The notes below the pieces were generated by a model. The model searched no databases, had not been told where the DNA came from, and worked only from the letters and a program-made list of their open reading frames with translations. DNA of 7,796 nucleotides from Negativicutes bacterium (GTDB lineage: Bacteria > Bacillota_C > Negativicutes > Acidaminococcales > Acidaminococcaceae). Below, piece after piece: positions 1-6,098 of the stretch. The DNA lies in assembly GCA_009930275.1 (NCBI GenBank), contig RZYP01000091.1, positions 1 to 7,796 of the forward strand. Direction: 5' to 3'. Positions within the stretch are counted from its first letter, which is position 1; every line of letters begins with the position of its first letter. Position numbers and translations under genes: made by a program.

Positions 1-270
1 GTGATGAATATTAAAGTAAGACGCAACGCTTATGGCAGCCAGCTTGACAGTTTCCGCTGTGAGCAGGCAATTCCCGCCATCTGTAACAAACCAATTCCCT
101 TGGTTTTTATCCGTGCACCTTGGATTGAGGCTGTCGGCACTGGAGTTGAAGTGCTTGCTGAGCGCGACGGCAGAATTATCGCGGCGAAACAAGGCCGCCT
201 GCTCGCCACCAGCTTCCATCCTGAACTGACCAATGATCTGAAATTCTACGAATATTTTTTAAAGCTTTAA
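1..270 (+). CDS. pdxT: PdxT, glutaminase subunit of pyridoxal 5'-phosphate synthase (C-terminal part only)
   Basis: This is the C-terminal 89 or so residues of the class-I-type glutaminase that hydrolyses glutamine and passes ammonia to PdxS for pyridoxal 5'-phosphate synthesis in the cytoplasm. The recognisable family landmarks are VRRNAYGSQ near the start of the fragment, VFIRAP around residue 35-40, and LLATSFHPELT, whose His73 and Glu75 are the His and Glu of the Cys-His-Glu triad. The family is about 190 residues long, so roughly the first 100 residues, including the nucleophilic cysteine, lie outside the window. The GTG and ATG codons at positions 1-6 are therefore internal codons, not the start. 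The partner pdxS would be expected upstream, outside the window; that is inference. A terminator follows 27 bp after the stop. The identification is firm; only completeness is unknown. Confidence 0.93.
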   Translation: MMNIKVRRNAYGSQLDSFRCEQAIPAICNKPIPLVFIRAPWIEAVGTGVEVLAERDGRIIAAKQGRLLATSFHPELTNDLKFYEYFLKL

Positions 271-296
271 ATTTCTCAACTCATAACAACTTGCAG

Positions 297-328
297 AAAA
301 GGCTTCCCAAAATGGGAAGCCTTTTCTT
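297..328 (+). terminator. Bidirectional Rho-independent terminator between pdxT and the lysR-type gene
   Basis: A perfect 13-bp stem AAAAGGCTTCCCA / TGGGAAGCCTTTT (297-309 and 313-325) with an AAA loop is followed by a short T-rich tail. Read on the minus strand, the stem also ends in TTTT, so it can stop both pdxT (ending at 270) and the convergent LysR-type gene (ending at 333). Confidence 0.9.
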
Positions 329-332
329 GTTC

Positions 333-1256
333 TCATCTCTTATGTAATTTTTCTTGTATTTCGTTTGCACTGCTCCCACCAACGTTGAAATTGTCCAGTA
401 TATAATCCCTCACCTTACGAACCGGTGGTATAAGCGTCCTCTTGTTCATCCAGGAAAGATAAATTTTGCGTTTAAAGCCTGGCGTTTTTATTTTAATTTT
501 TGCAACCGGCGAATACTCAATTCCCGGAACACCGGGGATAATGGTAACGCCAAAATTCAAGGAAACAAATTGGAGCGTGGCATTACATTCATACGCCTCA
601 AAAACAACCTTTGGTGAAAACCCTCGTTTTTCAAATTCTCTCACTACGAGAGCTCTTAGGCCGCTGTCCTTATGTAGCAGGACAAAAGGCAAATCAGCAA
701 CTTCAGCTATTTCAATTTCCTCTCTGTCTGCCAAGGGATGCTCTTTAGAAACTACTAAAAACAATTCTTGCTCGAATATCGGAATAGAAACCGTCGCGGA
801 ATCTTCTTCAACACAAAATGCCAAATCAATTTTCCCTGTTTTAAGGTCTTCTAAAAGATTGTTTTGCAGGTTTTGCTTGAATTTAAAAGATATCCCAGTA
901 TTTTCCCCTTCTTTTTGAAAACCCTCTATGACACTCGGTATCAGCGAAGCCGCCAAACTGTAGATATAACCTAAATGTACTTCTCCCGAAGTAGCACCTT
1001 TTATTGCTCTTACTCTTTTTACGCCATCTTCCATAATATCCAGAGCCTGCTCAACGTAAGTAAGAAAATATTCTCCATACTGGCTTAATTTTATTTTCTT
1101 GTCTACCTTTTCAAACAAATTTACACCCAGTTCTTTCTCAAGTTCCGCAATGGCGTAACTTAAATTAGGCTGAGAAATATGTAGTTCCTGCGAAGCCTTG
1201 GTATAGTGCAAAACTTTAGCCAACACCCTGAAATATTGTAACTGCATAAGAGTCAT
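333..1256 (-). CDS. LysR-family transcriptional regulator (GltC-like)
   Basis: This is a 307-residue LysR-type regulator, a normal length for the family. Residues 4-62 form the winged helix-turn-helix with the classic pattern MQLQYFRVLAKVLHYTKASQ then ISQPNLSYAIAELEKELGVNLFE. Residues about 90-295 form the periplasmic-binding-protein-like effector domain, beginning GEVHLGYIYSLAASLIPSVI, a pattern reminiscent of the GltC/CynR-type subgroup. The start at 1256 is preferred over the internal ATG at codon 4 because an AGGAG (complement of 1263-1267) lies 6 nt upstream of it. The gene is divergent from the aldehyde dehydrogenase operon with a 201-bp shared intergenic region, the classical arrangement for a LysR regulator controlling its neighbour and itself. 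The effector is probably the operon's substrate or an intermediate (inference). The family call is firm, but the specific regulon role is inferred from context only. Confidence 0.93.
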   Translation of the reverse strand: MTLMQLQYFRVLAKVLHYTKASQELHISQPNLSYAIAELEKELGVNLFEKVDKKIKLSQYGEYFLTYVEQALDIMEDGVKRVRAIKGATSGEVHLGYIYSLAASLIPSVIEGFQKEGENTGISFKFKQNLQNNLLEDLKTGKIDLAFCVEEDSATVSIPIFEQELFLVVSKEHPLADREEIEIAEVADLPFVLLHKDSGLRALVVREFEKRGFSPKVVFEAYECNATLQFVSLNFGVTIIPGVPGIEYSPVAKIKIKTPGFKRKIYLSWMNKRTLIPPVRKVRDYILDNFNVGGSSANEIQEKLHKR

Positions 1257-1307
1257 AATAATCTCCTGCTCCCTTATTTAACTGTTCGCTTTTCCGTTAC
1301 TATTTTC

Positions 1308-1336
1308 ATACTATCAAACTAATATTCTTTCTTCAA
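1308..1336 (-). promoter_or_regulatory. Putative sigma-A-type promoter of the LysR-type gene
   Basis: On the minus strand there is a -35-like TTGAAG (complement of 1331-1336), a 17-bp spacer and a -10-like TAGTAT (complement of 1308-1313). Each hexamer matches consensus at four of six positions. It lies about 50 bp upstream of the regulator's start codon, and its -35 overlaps the edge of the ATAGA-N5-TCTAT palindrome, which would permit autorepression. This is a motif-level prediction only. Confidence 0.45.
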
Positions 1337-1353
1337 TAGAATTTCTCTATAAT
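1325..1353 (+). promoter_or_regulatory. Putative promoter of the aldehyde dehydrogenase-lyase-transporter operon
   Basis: A perfect -10 hexamer TATAAT lies at 1348-1353. At the 17-bp spacing the -35 position reads TTCTTT (1325-1330), a poor match. A good -10 with a weak -35 is typical of a promoter that needs an activator, consistent with a divergent LysR regulator. It leaves a leader of roughly 95-100 nt before the dehydrogenase start, which contains the inverted repeat TTAGA (1372-1376) / TCTAA (1387-1391). Confidence 0.5.
1336..1350. promoter_or_regulatory. Candidate LysR-type operator (T-N11-A box)
   Basis: The 15-bp interrupted palindrome ATAGA-ATTTC-TCTAT contains a T-N11-A core (T1337, A1349), the generic LysR recognition pattern. 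It lies in the divergent intergenic region between the regulator and the dehydrogenase gene. It overlaps the predicted -35 of the regulator gene and the TATAAT of the operon promoter. A box overlapping the -10 would suit a negative or inducer-releasing role, but LysR proteins usually also bind upstream of it. The assignment rests on pattern and location alone. Confidence 0.5.
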
Positions 1354-1399
1354 TCTGATTAAATTTAAGTATTAGACTGAAAAAGTTCTAAAGGATACA

Positions 1400-1510
1400 A
1401 TGCAGTTGGATGAATTGATTATTTTAAAAGATCAGCTAGCAAAGGAGTTGTTGTATTATGGCAAACGAAATTTCCCAAGAACAGCTGCAAGAATTGGACG
1501 ATTTATTTGA
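1400..1510 (+). CDS. Possible 36-residue leader ORF overlapping the aldehyde dehydrogenase start (doubtful)
   Basis: An ATG at 1400 preceded by AAGGA (1391-1395) opens a 36-codon frame that ends at TGA 1508-1510, about 50 nt inside the aldehyde dehydrogenase gene in a different frame. The part before the overlap reads MQLDELIILKDQLAKELLYY, a leucine-rich charged stretch that would form an amphipathic helix. The part inside the overlap is basic and looks like a frame shadow. It could be a leader peptide influencing translation of the dehydrogenase, the trace of an N-terminal extension lost by frameshift, or chance. The Shine-Dalgarno spacing of only 4 nt is short. I do not recognise it and include it only because it has a plausible ribosome site in the operon leader. 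Confidence 0.25.
   Translation: MQLDELIILKDQLAKELLYYGKRNFPRTAARIGRFI
1441..1447 (+). promoter_or_regulatory. Ribosome binding site of the aldehyde dehydrogenase gene
   Basis: AAAGGAG lies 10 nt before the ATG at 1458. It fixes that start, which also gives the usual N-terminal length for this type of acylating dehydrogenase. Confidence 0.75.
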
Positions 1511-2870
1511 AAAAGCGCGCAAAGCGCAGAGCATCATCGAAACTTACCCTCAGGAAAAGCTTGACCGTTTATGCCAAGCCGTTGCATGGGCTGTCACCAA
1601 CAAAAAAACTTTTTTAAAGTTAGTAGATATGGGCATTGAAGAGAGCAAATTAGGCGACCCTGTCTCCCGCCAAGGTAAGAGATTTAAAATCCGCGGCATT
1701 TTACGCGACGCACTTCGCCAAAAAAGCGTCGGCATCATCGAAGAAAATCCTGAAAAAGGAATAGTTAAATATGCAAAACCAGTAGGAATCATTGCTTCAC
1801 TCGTACCAACAACGAATCCGGACCTGACCCCGGGCGGTCAAGCAGTTTACGCCATCAAGGCTCGTGATGCCGTAATTTTTTCACCGCATCCACGCTCGAA
1901 AAAGACAACCTTTGAAACAGTCCGCATCATGCGTGAAGCCTTGGAAAAAGAGGGTGCGCCGGCAGATATACTTCAATGCATCACACTGCCAAGCATTCCT
2001 ATGACAAAAGAACTAATGCGACGCGCTGATCTTGTCATCGCCACAGGCGGAAAAGATATGGTTAAATCTGCCTATAGTTCCGGGACTCCTGCCTATGGTT
2101 CCGGTGCAGGAAATTCAACAATGATTTTTGACGAAACAGCCGATGTTGCAGCCGCCTGCCACAATACAATGCTCAGCAAAACTTCTGACTTCGGTTCTGG
2201 CTGTTCTGCCGACGGCAACGTCATTGTATCTGATAAAATCTATGATGCAGTTATCAAGCAATTTGAAATTGAGGGCGGTTATTTAGCTAACGACGAAGAA
2301 CGCGAAGCACTTAAAAAAGTAATGTGGGACGAAGAGGGCCACCGCTTGGCAGATACGGTTGCCATCCCCCCGCAAGAATTGGCTAAGGCTGCCGGTTTTA
2401 AAATACCGGATGACAGAAAATTTATCTATGTGCTCGGCGACGGCATTGGGAAAGACCACTTCTTCTCCAGCGAAAAATTAACCACCTTGCTGGCAGTTCA
2501 TAAATATGAAGGAGAATTTGAAAACGCCTTGGAGGCCATGCACAAAATTTATGATGTAGGCGGCAAAGGACATTCCTGCGGCATCTACTCTTTTGATGAG
2601 GACCATATCCACCGTTTGGCCATGGTTGCCCCAGTCAGCCGTATCATGGTAAGACAGGCACAATCTAAAGCTAATGCCGGCTCCGCCACCAACGGTATGC
2701 CGATGACTTCTTCTCTTGGCTGTGGAACTTGGGGCGGCAATATCATATCGGAAAACATTTGTTTGAAACATTACATGAATACCACTTGGGTTTCCACTCC
2801 TATACCGGAAGATATGCCTTCCCCCGAAGAGTTATTCGGTGAATTCTACGATCCGGAATTAGATAAATAG
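1458..2870 (+). CDS. CoA-acylating aldehyde dehydrogenase, sulfoacetaldehyde dehydrogenase (SauS)-like
   Basis: This is a 470-residue member of the aldehyde dehydrogenase superfamily, of the acylating type that interconverts an aldehyde and its acyl-CoA with NAD(P)+ and CoA in the cytoplasm. The Rossmann cofactor region includes PVGIIASLVPTTNP (108-121) and DLVIATGGKDMV (191-202). The catalytic cysteine is Cys249 in LSKTSDFGSGCSADGN. This replaces the ICASEQ-type motif of the EutE/AdhE group and resembles the acylating sulfoacetaldehyde dehydrogenase SauS, as does the C-terminal GCGTWGGNIISEN (421-433). No long N-terminal microcompartment-targeting extension is present in the annotated frame. 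It is first in an operon with an HMG-CoA-lyase-like gene (32-bp gap) and a GltS-like transporter. The known sulfoacetate partners (SauT ligase, SauU transporter) are absent, so sulfoacetaldehyde should not be assumed. The acylating dehydrogenase class is confident; the substrate is open. Confidence 0.88.
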   Translation: MANEISQEQLQELDDLFEKARKAQSIIETYPQEKLDRLCQAVAWAVTNKKTFLKLVDMGIEESKLGDPVSRQGKRFKIRGILRDALRQKSVGIIEENPEKGIVKYAKPVGIIASLVPTTNPDLTPGGQAVYAIKARDAVIFSPHPRSKKTTFETVRIMREALEKEGAPADILQCITLPSIPMTKELMRRADLVIATGGKDMVKSAYSSGTPAYGSGAGNSTMIFDETADVAAACHNTMLSKTSDFGSGCSADGNVIVSDKIYDAVIKQFEIEGGYLANDEEREALKKVMWDEEGHRLADTVAIPPQELAKAAGFKIPDDRKFIYVLGDGIGKDHFFSSEKLTTLLAVHKYEGEFENALEAMHKIYDVGGKGHSCGIYSFDEDHIHRLAMVAPVSRIMVRQAQSKANAGSATNGMPMTSSLGCGTWGGNIISENICLKHYMNTTWVSTPIPEDMPSPEELFGEFYDPELDK

Positions 2871-2902
2871 CAGTCGCTAATCATGAAACGAAGAGGTGGA
2901 AA

Positions 2903-3814
2903 ATGGAACTGCCAGAAAAGGTTACGATCTGCGAAGTTGGATTGCGCGATGGACTGCAAAACGAGAAAAGATTATTTTCACTTCCAGAAAAACTTTCATT
3001 GCTTAATAGTATAATTAAATCCGGCATTAAAATAATAGAAATCGGCTCTTTCGTTAGTCCCAAAGCCGTTCCGGCAATGGCTGACACTGATAAATTGGCA
3101 AAACTTATGCCAAAATCAAGCGGCATTGAATTCCGAGCCTTAGTCGCCAATCTTAAAGGAGTTCAACGCGCCCACGAGTGCGGCGTAACTAAAACAAAAC
3201 TTACTGTTTCAGCCAGCGAAGCACACTGCTTAAGCAATTTAAATAAGCTGCCTGCCGAAATTATCCATGGCTTTAAGGATTGCGCAGAATATGCCCGGCA
3301 GCATAAACTACAGTTGTCCGGTGCCATCTCTACCGCTTTTGGCTGCCCCTTCCAGGGCAAGGTTCCCTTTGAGCAGGTGGAAAATGTAGTCGAGGAATTA
3401 CTCGCTCTAGGAATAACGGAACTCTCCCTTTCTGATACGACGGGCATGGCAAACCCCAAGCAAGTTTATGAGCTTTGCAGCATACTTAAAGCTAAATATC
3501 CACAAGTAAAATGGATTCTGCATTTTCATAATACCCGCGGCATGGCTCTTGCCAATATATTGGCCGGTATGCAGGCAGGCATAACAACCTACGATGGTTC
3601 CTTTGCAGGGCTCGGCGGCTGCCCCTTTGCTCCCGGTGCTTCTGGAAATGTCGCAACCGAAGATATTGTCCATATGCTCCAGGAAATGGCTATTGAAACA
3701 AATATTGACCTGCTTGACGCCATTGAAACGGCAAAACTCGCTCAGCACCTGGCTGGGCGCACCACTGAGAGCTTTATCTTGAAAGCCGGTCGCTGCCAAG
3801 ACCTCGTTAAATAA
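2903..3814 (+). CDS. Hydroxymethylglutaryl-CoA lyase family protein (DRE-TIM metallolyase)
   Basis: This is a 303-residue TIM-barrel lyase that in the type enzyme splits 3-hydroxy-3-methylglutaryl-CoA into acetyl-CoA and acetoacetate using a divalent metal. Aligned from memory to human HMGCL with a constant offset of 26, the key residues all appear: Arg15 and Asp16 (GLRDGLQNE), Glu46 (IEIGSFVSPK), His207 and His209 (HFHNT), catalytic Cys240 (GGCPFAPGASGN) and Asn249. The sequence has LSDTTG at 176-181 and HFHNTRG where the human enzyme has LGDTIG and HCHDTYG. This points to a bacterial HMGCL-like subgroup whose acyl substrate may differ from HMG-CoA. The start is set by AGAGGTGG (2892-2899), 3 nt before the ATG at 2903. 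The gene sits between an acylating aldehyde dehydrogenase and a carboxylate transporter, suggesting catabolism of a CoA-activated hydroxy acid (inference). The fold and chemistry class are firm; the substrate is not. Confidence 0.88.
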   Translation: MELPEKVTICEVGLRDGLQNEKRLFSLPEKLSLLNSIIKSGIKIIEIGSFVSPKAVPAMADTDKLAKLMPKSSGIEFRALVANLKGVQRAHECGVTKTKLTVSASEAHCLSNLNKLPAEIIHGFKDCAEYARQHKLQLSGAISTAFGCPFQGKVPFEQVENVVEELLALGITELSLSDTTGMANPKQVYELCSILKAKYPQVKWILHFHNTRGMALANILAGMQAGITTYDGSFAGLGGCPFAPGASGNVATEDIVHMLQEMAIETNIDLLDAIETAKLAQHLAGRTTESFILKAGRCQDLVK

Positions 3815-3892
3815 TCTTTAAAATGAATTTCTAAATACTAGTCTGTTAAATATATGGCCACCCCCCTGTTTCAACGTTTATGCGATAATCAT

Positions 3893-3900
3893 AAGGAGGT
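3893..3900 (+). promoter_or_regulatory. Strong ribosome binding site deciding the transporter start
   Basis: A perfect AAGGAGGT lies 7 nt before the ATG at 3908. It shows that translation begins there and not at the in-frame ATG at 3854, which would add 18 hydrophilic residues and lacks an equivalent site. Confidence 0.9.
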
Positions 3901-3907
3901 AGTTCTA

Positions 3908-5227
3908 ATGACAGTAGCATCTTTATTAGTAGATATCCAAATTATTTCGGTTTTTATGATTCTAGGCTTCATCTTACGTGAGTTTTTTAAACCCTTACAG
4001 CGTTTGTATATTCCTACTTCTATGATTGGCGGCTTTCTCGCGCTCATTGCCGGTCAGCAAGTACTCGGTCTGGTCAACATACCAAAGTCTATGGGCAGCC
4101 TCTCCGGCACTTTGATTGGCGTAGTCCTTACCTGCATTGTTTACGGCATAACTTTTGAAAAAAGCAGAATCAGAAATTATATTGATTACACGATGGTAAT
4201 TATCTCAGTTTATGGTGCACAATTACTATTTGGCGTCCCCCTTGGCATCCTTTTACAAAAATTCTGGCCGGCACTGCCTGACGGCTGGGGAACAATGGGA
4301 GTGTTCTCCTTCTGGGGCGGTCATGGCACAGCTAGTGCCGCTGGCGCAACATTTGATAAGTTAGGCGTCGAGGGCAATTTCGGCCTTGGCATGATTTTAT
4401 CTACAATTGGTTTGATGGCCGCAGTTACAGTCGGTATCGTTATGGTCAACTGGGGCATTCGCAAGGGCTATGCTTCCTATACACAAGTGCCTGTTGAAGG
4501 CGTCGATGACCCTACCCTCCGTGGCGTCTTACCGAAAGAACTGCAAAAACCTATTGGCTTGGTCAAGACCTCTCCAAATGGCATCAACGCCCTTGTCTTT
4601 CAATTATCAATGATTATGGCCTGTATCCTCGTCGGCTCGAAGCTCCTTGCCGCTTTAAGCTTGGTTGCACCCTTCTTTGGTAAAGTTCCTGCCTTAGTAC
4701 ACGGCATGCTAGGCGCCACCGTAATTCGGTTGATTATGCACAAGTTCAATCTTACCGGGTTCATTGACAAAGGCACTGTTTCTTCTATTTCAGGCATGAC
4801 GCTTGACTTGGTCATCATCTCTGCAGTAGCCACAATCAAGCTCAGCCTGGTTACAGAATTCTTATTCCCGATCATCATTTACAGCGTAGTACTTCTTGCT
4901 ATCACCATGTGGATGGCCATTTATTTCTGCAAAAGATTGTGTGCTCATGAATGGTTTGAAAAAGCTTGCTGCCTGTTTGGCATGGCTTCCGGCGCCGTTC
5001 CTACCGGTTTGGCTCTCGTGCGTTGCGTCGATCCCGAAGGCAAGTCCAGCGCGCCTGATGCGCAAGGCGTTGGCTCAACGCTCTTCACTCCGGTATTCGG
5101 GACAGCACCGGCGTTTATTCCAATGCTTTTCATGACTTCCATAACTTCTGTACTTGGCATTGGTGCTGCGTTGTGCTTCTTGCCTCTAATAGTAGGTTAC
5201 CTATTATTCCGCAAAAAAACAGCTTAA
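3908..5227 (+). CDS. GltS-family sodium/glutamate-type symporter
   Basis: This is a 439-residue inner-membrane protein of the glutamate:Na+ symporter family. It has many hydrophobic segments in two halves, each with a family signature: WGGHGTASAAGA at about 136-147 in the first half and GMASGAVPTGLAL at about 358-370 in the second. These correspond to the re-entrant GGHGT-type loops that form the substrate and sodium site. The central stretch at about 184-226 is hydrophilic and looks like the cytoplasmic linker. The length is somewhat longer than E. coli GltS (about 400). It is last in the operon, 93 bp after the lyase gene with no terminator between, so it probably imports the carboxylate that the lyase and dehydrogenase act on. 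Glutamate itself is not implied; a di- or hydroxy-carboxylate or sulfonate is equally possible. The family call is good; the substrate is unknown. Confidence 0.85.
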   Translation: MTVASLLVDIQIISVFMILGFILREFFKPLQRLYIPTSMIGGFLALIAGQQVLGLVNIPKSMGSLSGTLIGVVLTCIVYGITFEKSRIRNYIDYTMVIISVYGAQLLFGVPLGILLQKFWPALPDGWGTMGVFSFWGGHGTASAAGATFDKLGVEGNFGLGMILSTIGLMAAVTVGIVMVNWGIRKGYASYTQVPVEGVDDPTLRGVLPKELQKPIGLVKTSPNGINALVFQLSMIMACILVGSKLLAALSLVAPFFGKVPALVHGMLGATVIRLIMHKFNLTGFIDKGTVSSISGMTLDLVIISAVATIKLSLVTEFLFPIIIYSVVLLAITMWMAIYFCKRLCAHEWFEKACCLFGMASGAVPTGLALVRCVDPEGKSSAPDAQGVGSTLFTPVFGTAPAFIPMLFMTSITSVLGIGAALCFLPLIVGYLLFRKKTA

Positions 5228-5239
5228 ACACTTTTGATG

Positions 5240-5275
5240 AAAGCCGGTTCTTTTAAAAAGAGCCGGCTTTTTTCT
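5240..5275 (+). terminator. Rho-independent terminator of the dehydrogenase-lyase-transporter operon
   Basis: The stem AAAGCCGG (5240-5247) / CCGGCTTT (5263-5270) is extended inward by a T-G wobble and TCTTTT/AAAAGA pairing, and is followed by a run of T to 5273. It lies 12 bp after the transporter stop and closes the operon. Confidence 0.92.
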
Positions 5276-5303
5276 TATTTATTTATTGGTCACCCATGAC
5301 TGG

Positions 5304-5331
5304 TTGACTTCGCGGTCATTCCCTATATAAT
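5304..5331 (+). promoter_or_regulatory. Near-consensus housekeeping promoter of the YczE-like gene
   Basis: TTGACT (5304-5309), a 16-bp spacer and a perfect TATAAT (5326-5331) form a strong sigma-A-type promoter. It lies about 40 bp before the start codon at 5373 and after the upstream terminator, so this gene is its own transcription unit. An ATGAC (5296-5300) / GTCAT (5315-5319) inverted repeat spans the -35 and could be an operator, though it is short. Confidence 0.75.
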
Positions 5332-5372
5332 TATTAGCATAGCTTCACATTCTACAACTTCAGGGGTAATAC

Positions 5373-6020
5373 ATGACCAAACAATTTATAAAGCGCTTGA
5401 TTATTTTGAATATCGGTCTCTTCTTGTATTCTCTGGGCATAGCCTTCACGCTCAACGCCCAAATCGGTTTTGCGCCGTGGGAAGTCCTGCATGTAGGCAT
5501 GGCCAAGACCTTCGGTTACAGTATCGGCACCATCTCGATTATCGTTGGCCTCTTCATCTTACTGGTAACCGCGTTTTGCGGCGAAGACGTCGGCATCGGT
5601 ACTATCGCCAACATGATCGTCATCGGACTTGTACTTGATTTAATCTTGTTTCTTGACTTCCTGCCGGTAGCCGGCAACATGTTTTTCGGTATTTTGATGC
5701 TGGTTTCAGGGCTTTTCATCATCGCCCTCGGCAGCTATTTTTATATAGCTTCAGCCTTCGGCGCCGGTCCCCGCGACGGGTTAATGGTGCTGCTGACACG
5801 TAAGACCGGACTGCCCATCGGCGTCTGCCGCGGCAGCATCGAACTGACAGCCGTAATTATCGGCTGGTATCTCGGTGGCCTCGTCGGCATCGGTACGATT
5901 ATCTCTGCTTTAGCCATCGGCTTCTGCATTCAAATTACCTTCAAGATTTTAAACTTCGATCCTACTAAAATCCATCATGAAAGAATCCAGGAAACCTATA
6001 AAATACTTTTCAAAAAATAG
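5373..6020 (+). CDS. YczE-like integral membrane protein
   Basis: This 215-residue hydrophobic protein has roughly five to six membrane segments and resembles the YczE/YyaS group of uncharacterised transporter-like proteins. Recognisable features are the N-terminal KRLIILNIGLFLYSLGIAF and the GFAPWEVLHVG and GAGPRDGLMVLL loops. It is visibly made of two repeats in register: residues 15-92 and 113-190 align without gaps at an offset of 98 (G15/G113, P35/P133, G48/G146, IG 51-52/149-150, VGIGTI 73-78/171-176). The basic tail after about residue 192 is probably cytoplasmic. The start is supported by an AGGGG 7 nt upstream of the ATG. It has its own promoter and terminator and no obvious functional link to its neighbours. 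Function is unknown in this family; the family call is from recall. Confidence 0.75.
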   Translation: MTKQFIKRLIILNIGLFLYSLGIAFTLNAQIGFAPWEVLHVGMAKTFGYSIGTISIIVGLFILLVTAFCGEDVGIGTIANMIVIGLVLDLILFLDFLPVAGNMFFGILMLVSGLFIIALGSYFYIASAFGAGPRDGLMVLLTRKTGLPIGVCRGSIELTAVIIGWYLGGLVGIGTIISALAIGFCIQITFKILNFDPTKIHHERIQETYKILFKK

Positions 6021-6037
6021 CATCCCACATAAATAGA

Positions 6038-6086
6038 AGCTATCCCGAGCAGATTGCCAGAACCTGCTCGGAGATAGCTTTTTTGT
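6038..6086 (+). terminator. Rho-independent terminator after the YczE-like gene
   Basis: A long stem of AAGCTATC-CCGAGCAG (6038-6053) with CTGCTCGG-AGATAGCTT (6065-6081), with one or two mismatches and an 11-nt loop, is followed by a T run. It lies between convergent genes; the minus-strand tail is less T-rich, so termination of the HNH gene by it is less certain. Confidence 0.88.
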
Positions 6087-6098
6087 GTCATTACTATT

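Noticed and set aside
1..6. GTG/ATG at the window start as the start of a small 89-residue protein
   Set aside because: The encoded sequence is the C-terminal half of PdxT, including the His and Glu of the triad; the gene simply begins outside the window.
466..918. A 150-codon open frame on the + strand
   Set aside because: It lies wholly opposite the LysR-type gene, has no recognisable family content or ribosome site, and is a complementary-strand shadow.
1458..2870. Naming the dehydrogenase sauS outright
   Set aside because: Motifs are SauS-like, but the sulfoacetate pathway partners (SauT ligase, SauU transporter) are absent and the neighbours suggest another substrate.
3407..3799. A 130-codon open frame on the - strand
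   Set aside because: It is antisense to the HMG-CoA-lyase-like gene, which has complete family motifs; no independent evidence for coding.
3854..3907. Upstream ATG giving an 18-residue longer transporter
   Set aside because: A perfect AAGGAGGT lies 7 nt before the ATG at 3908, and the extra residues are hydrophilic and unlike the N-terminus of the family.
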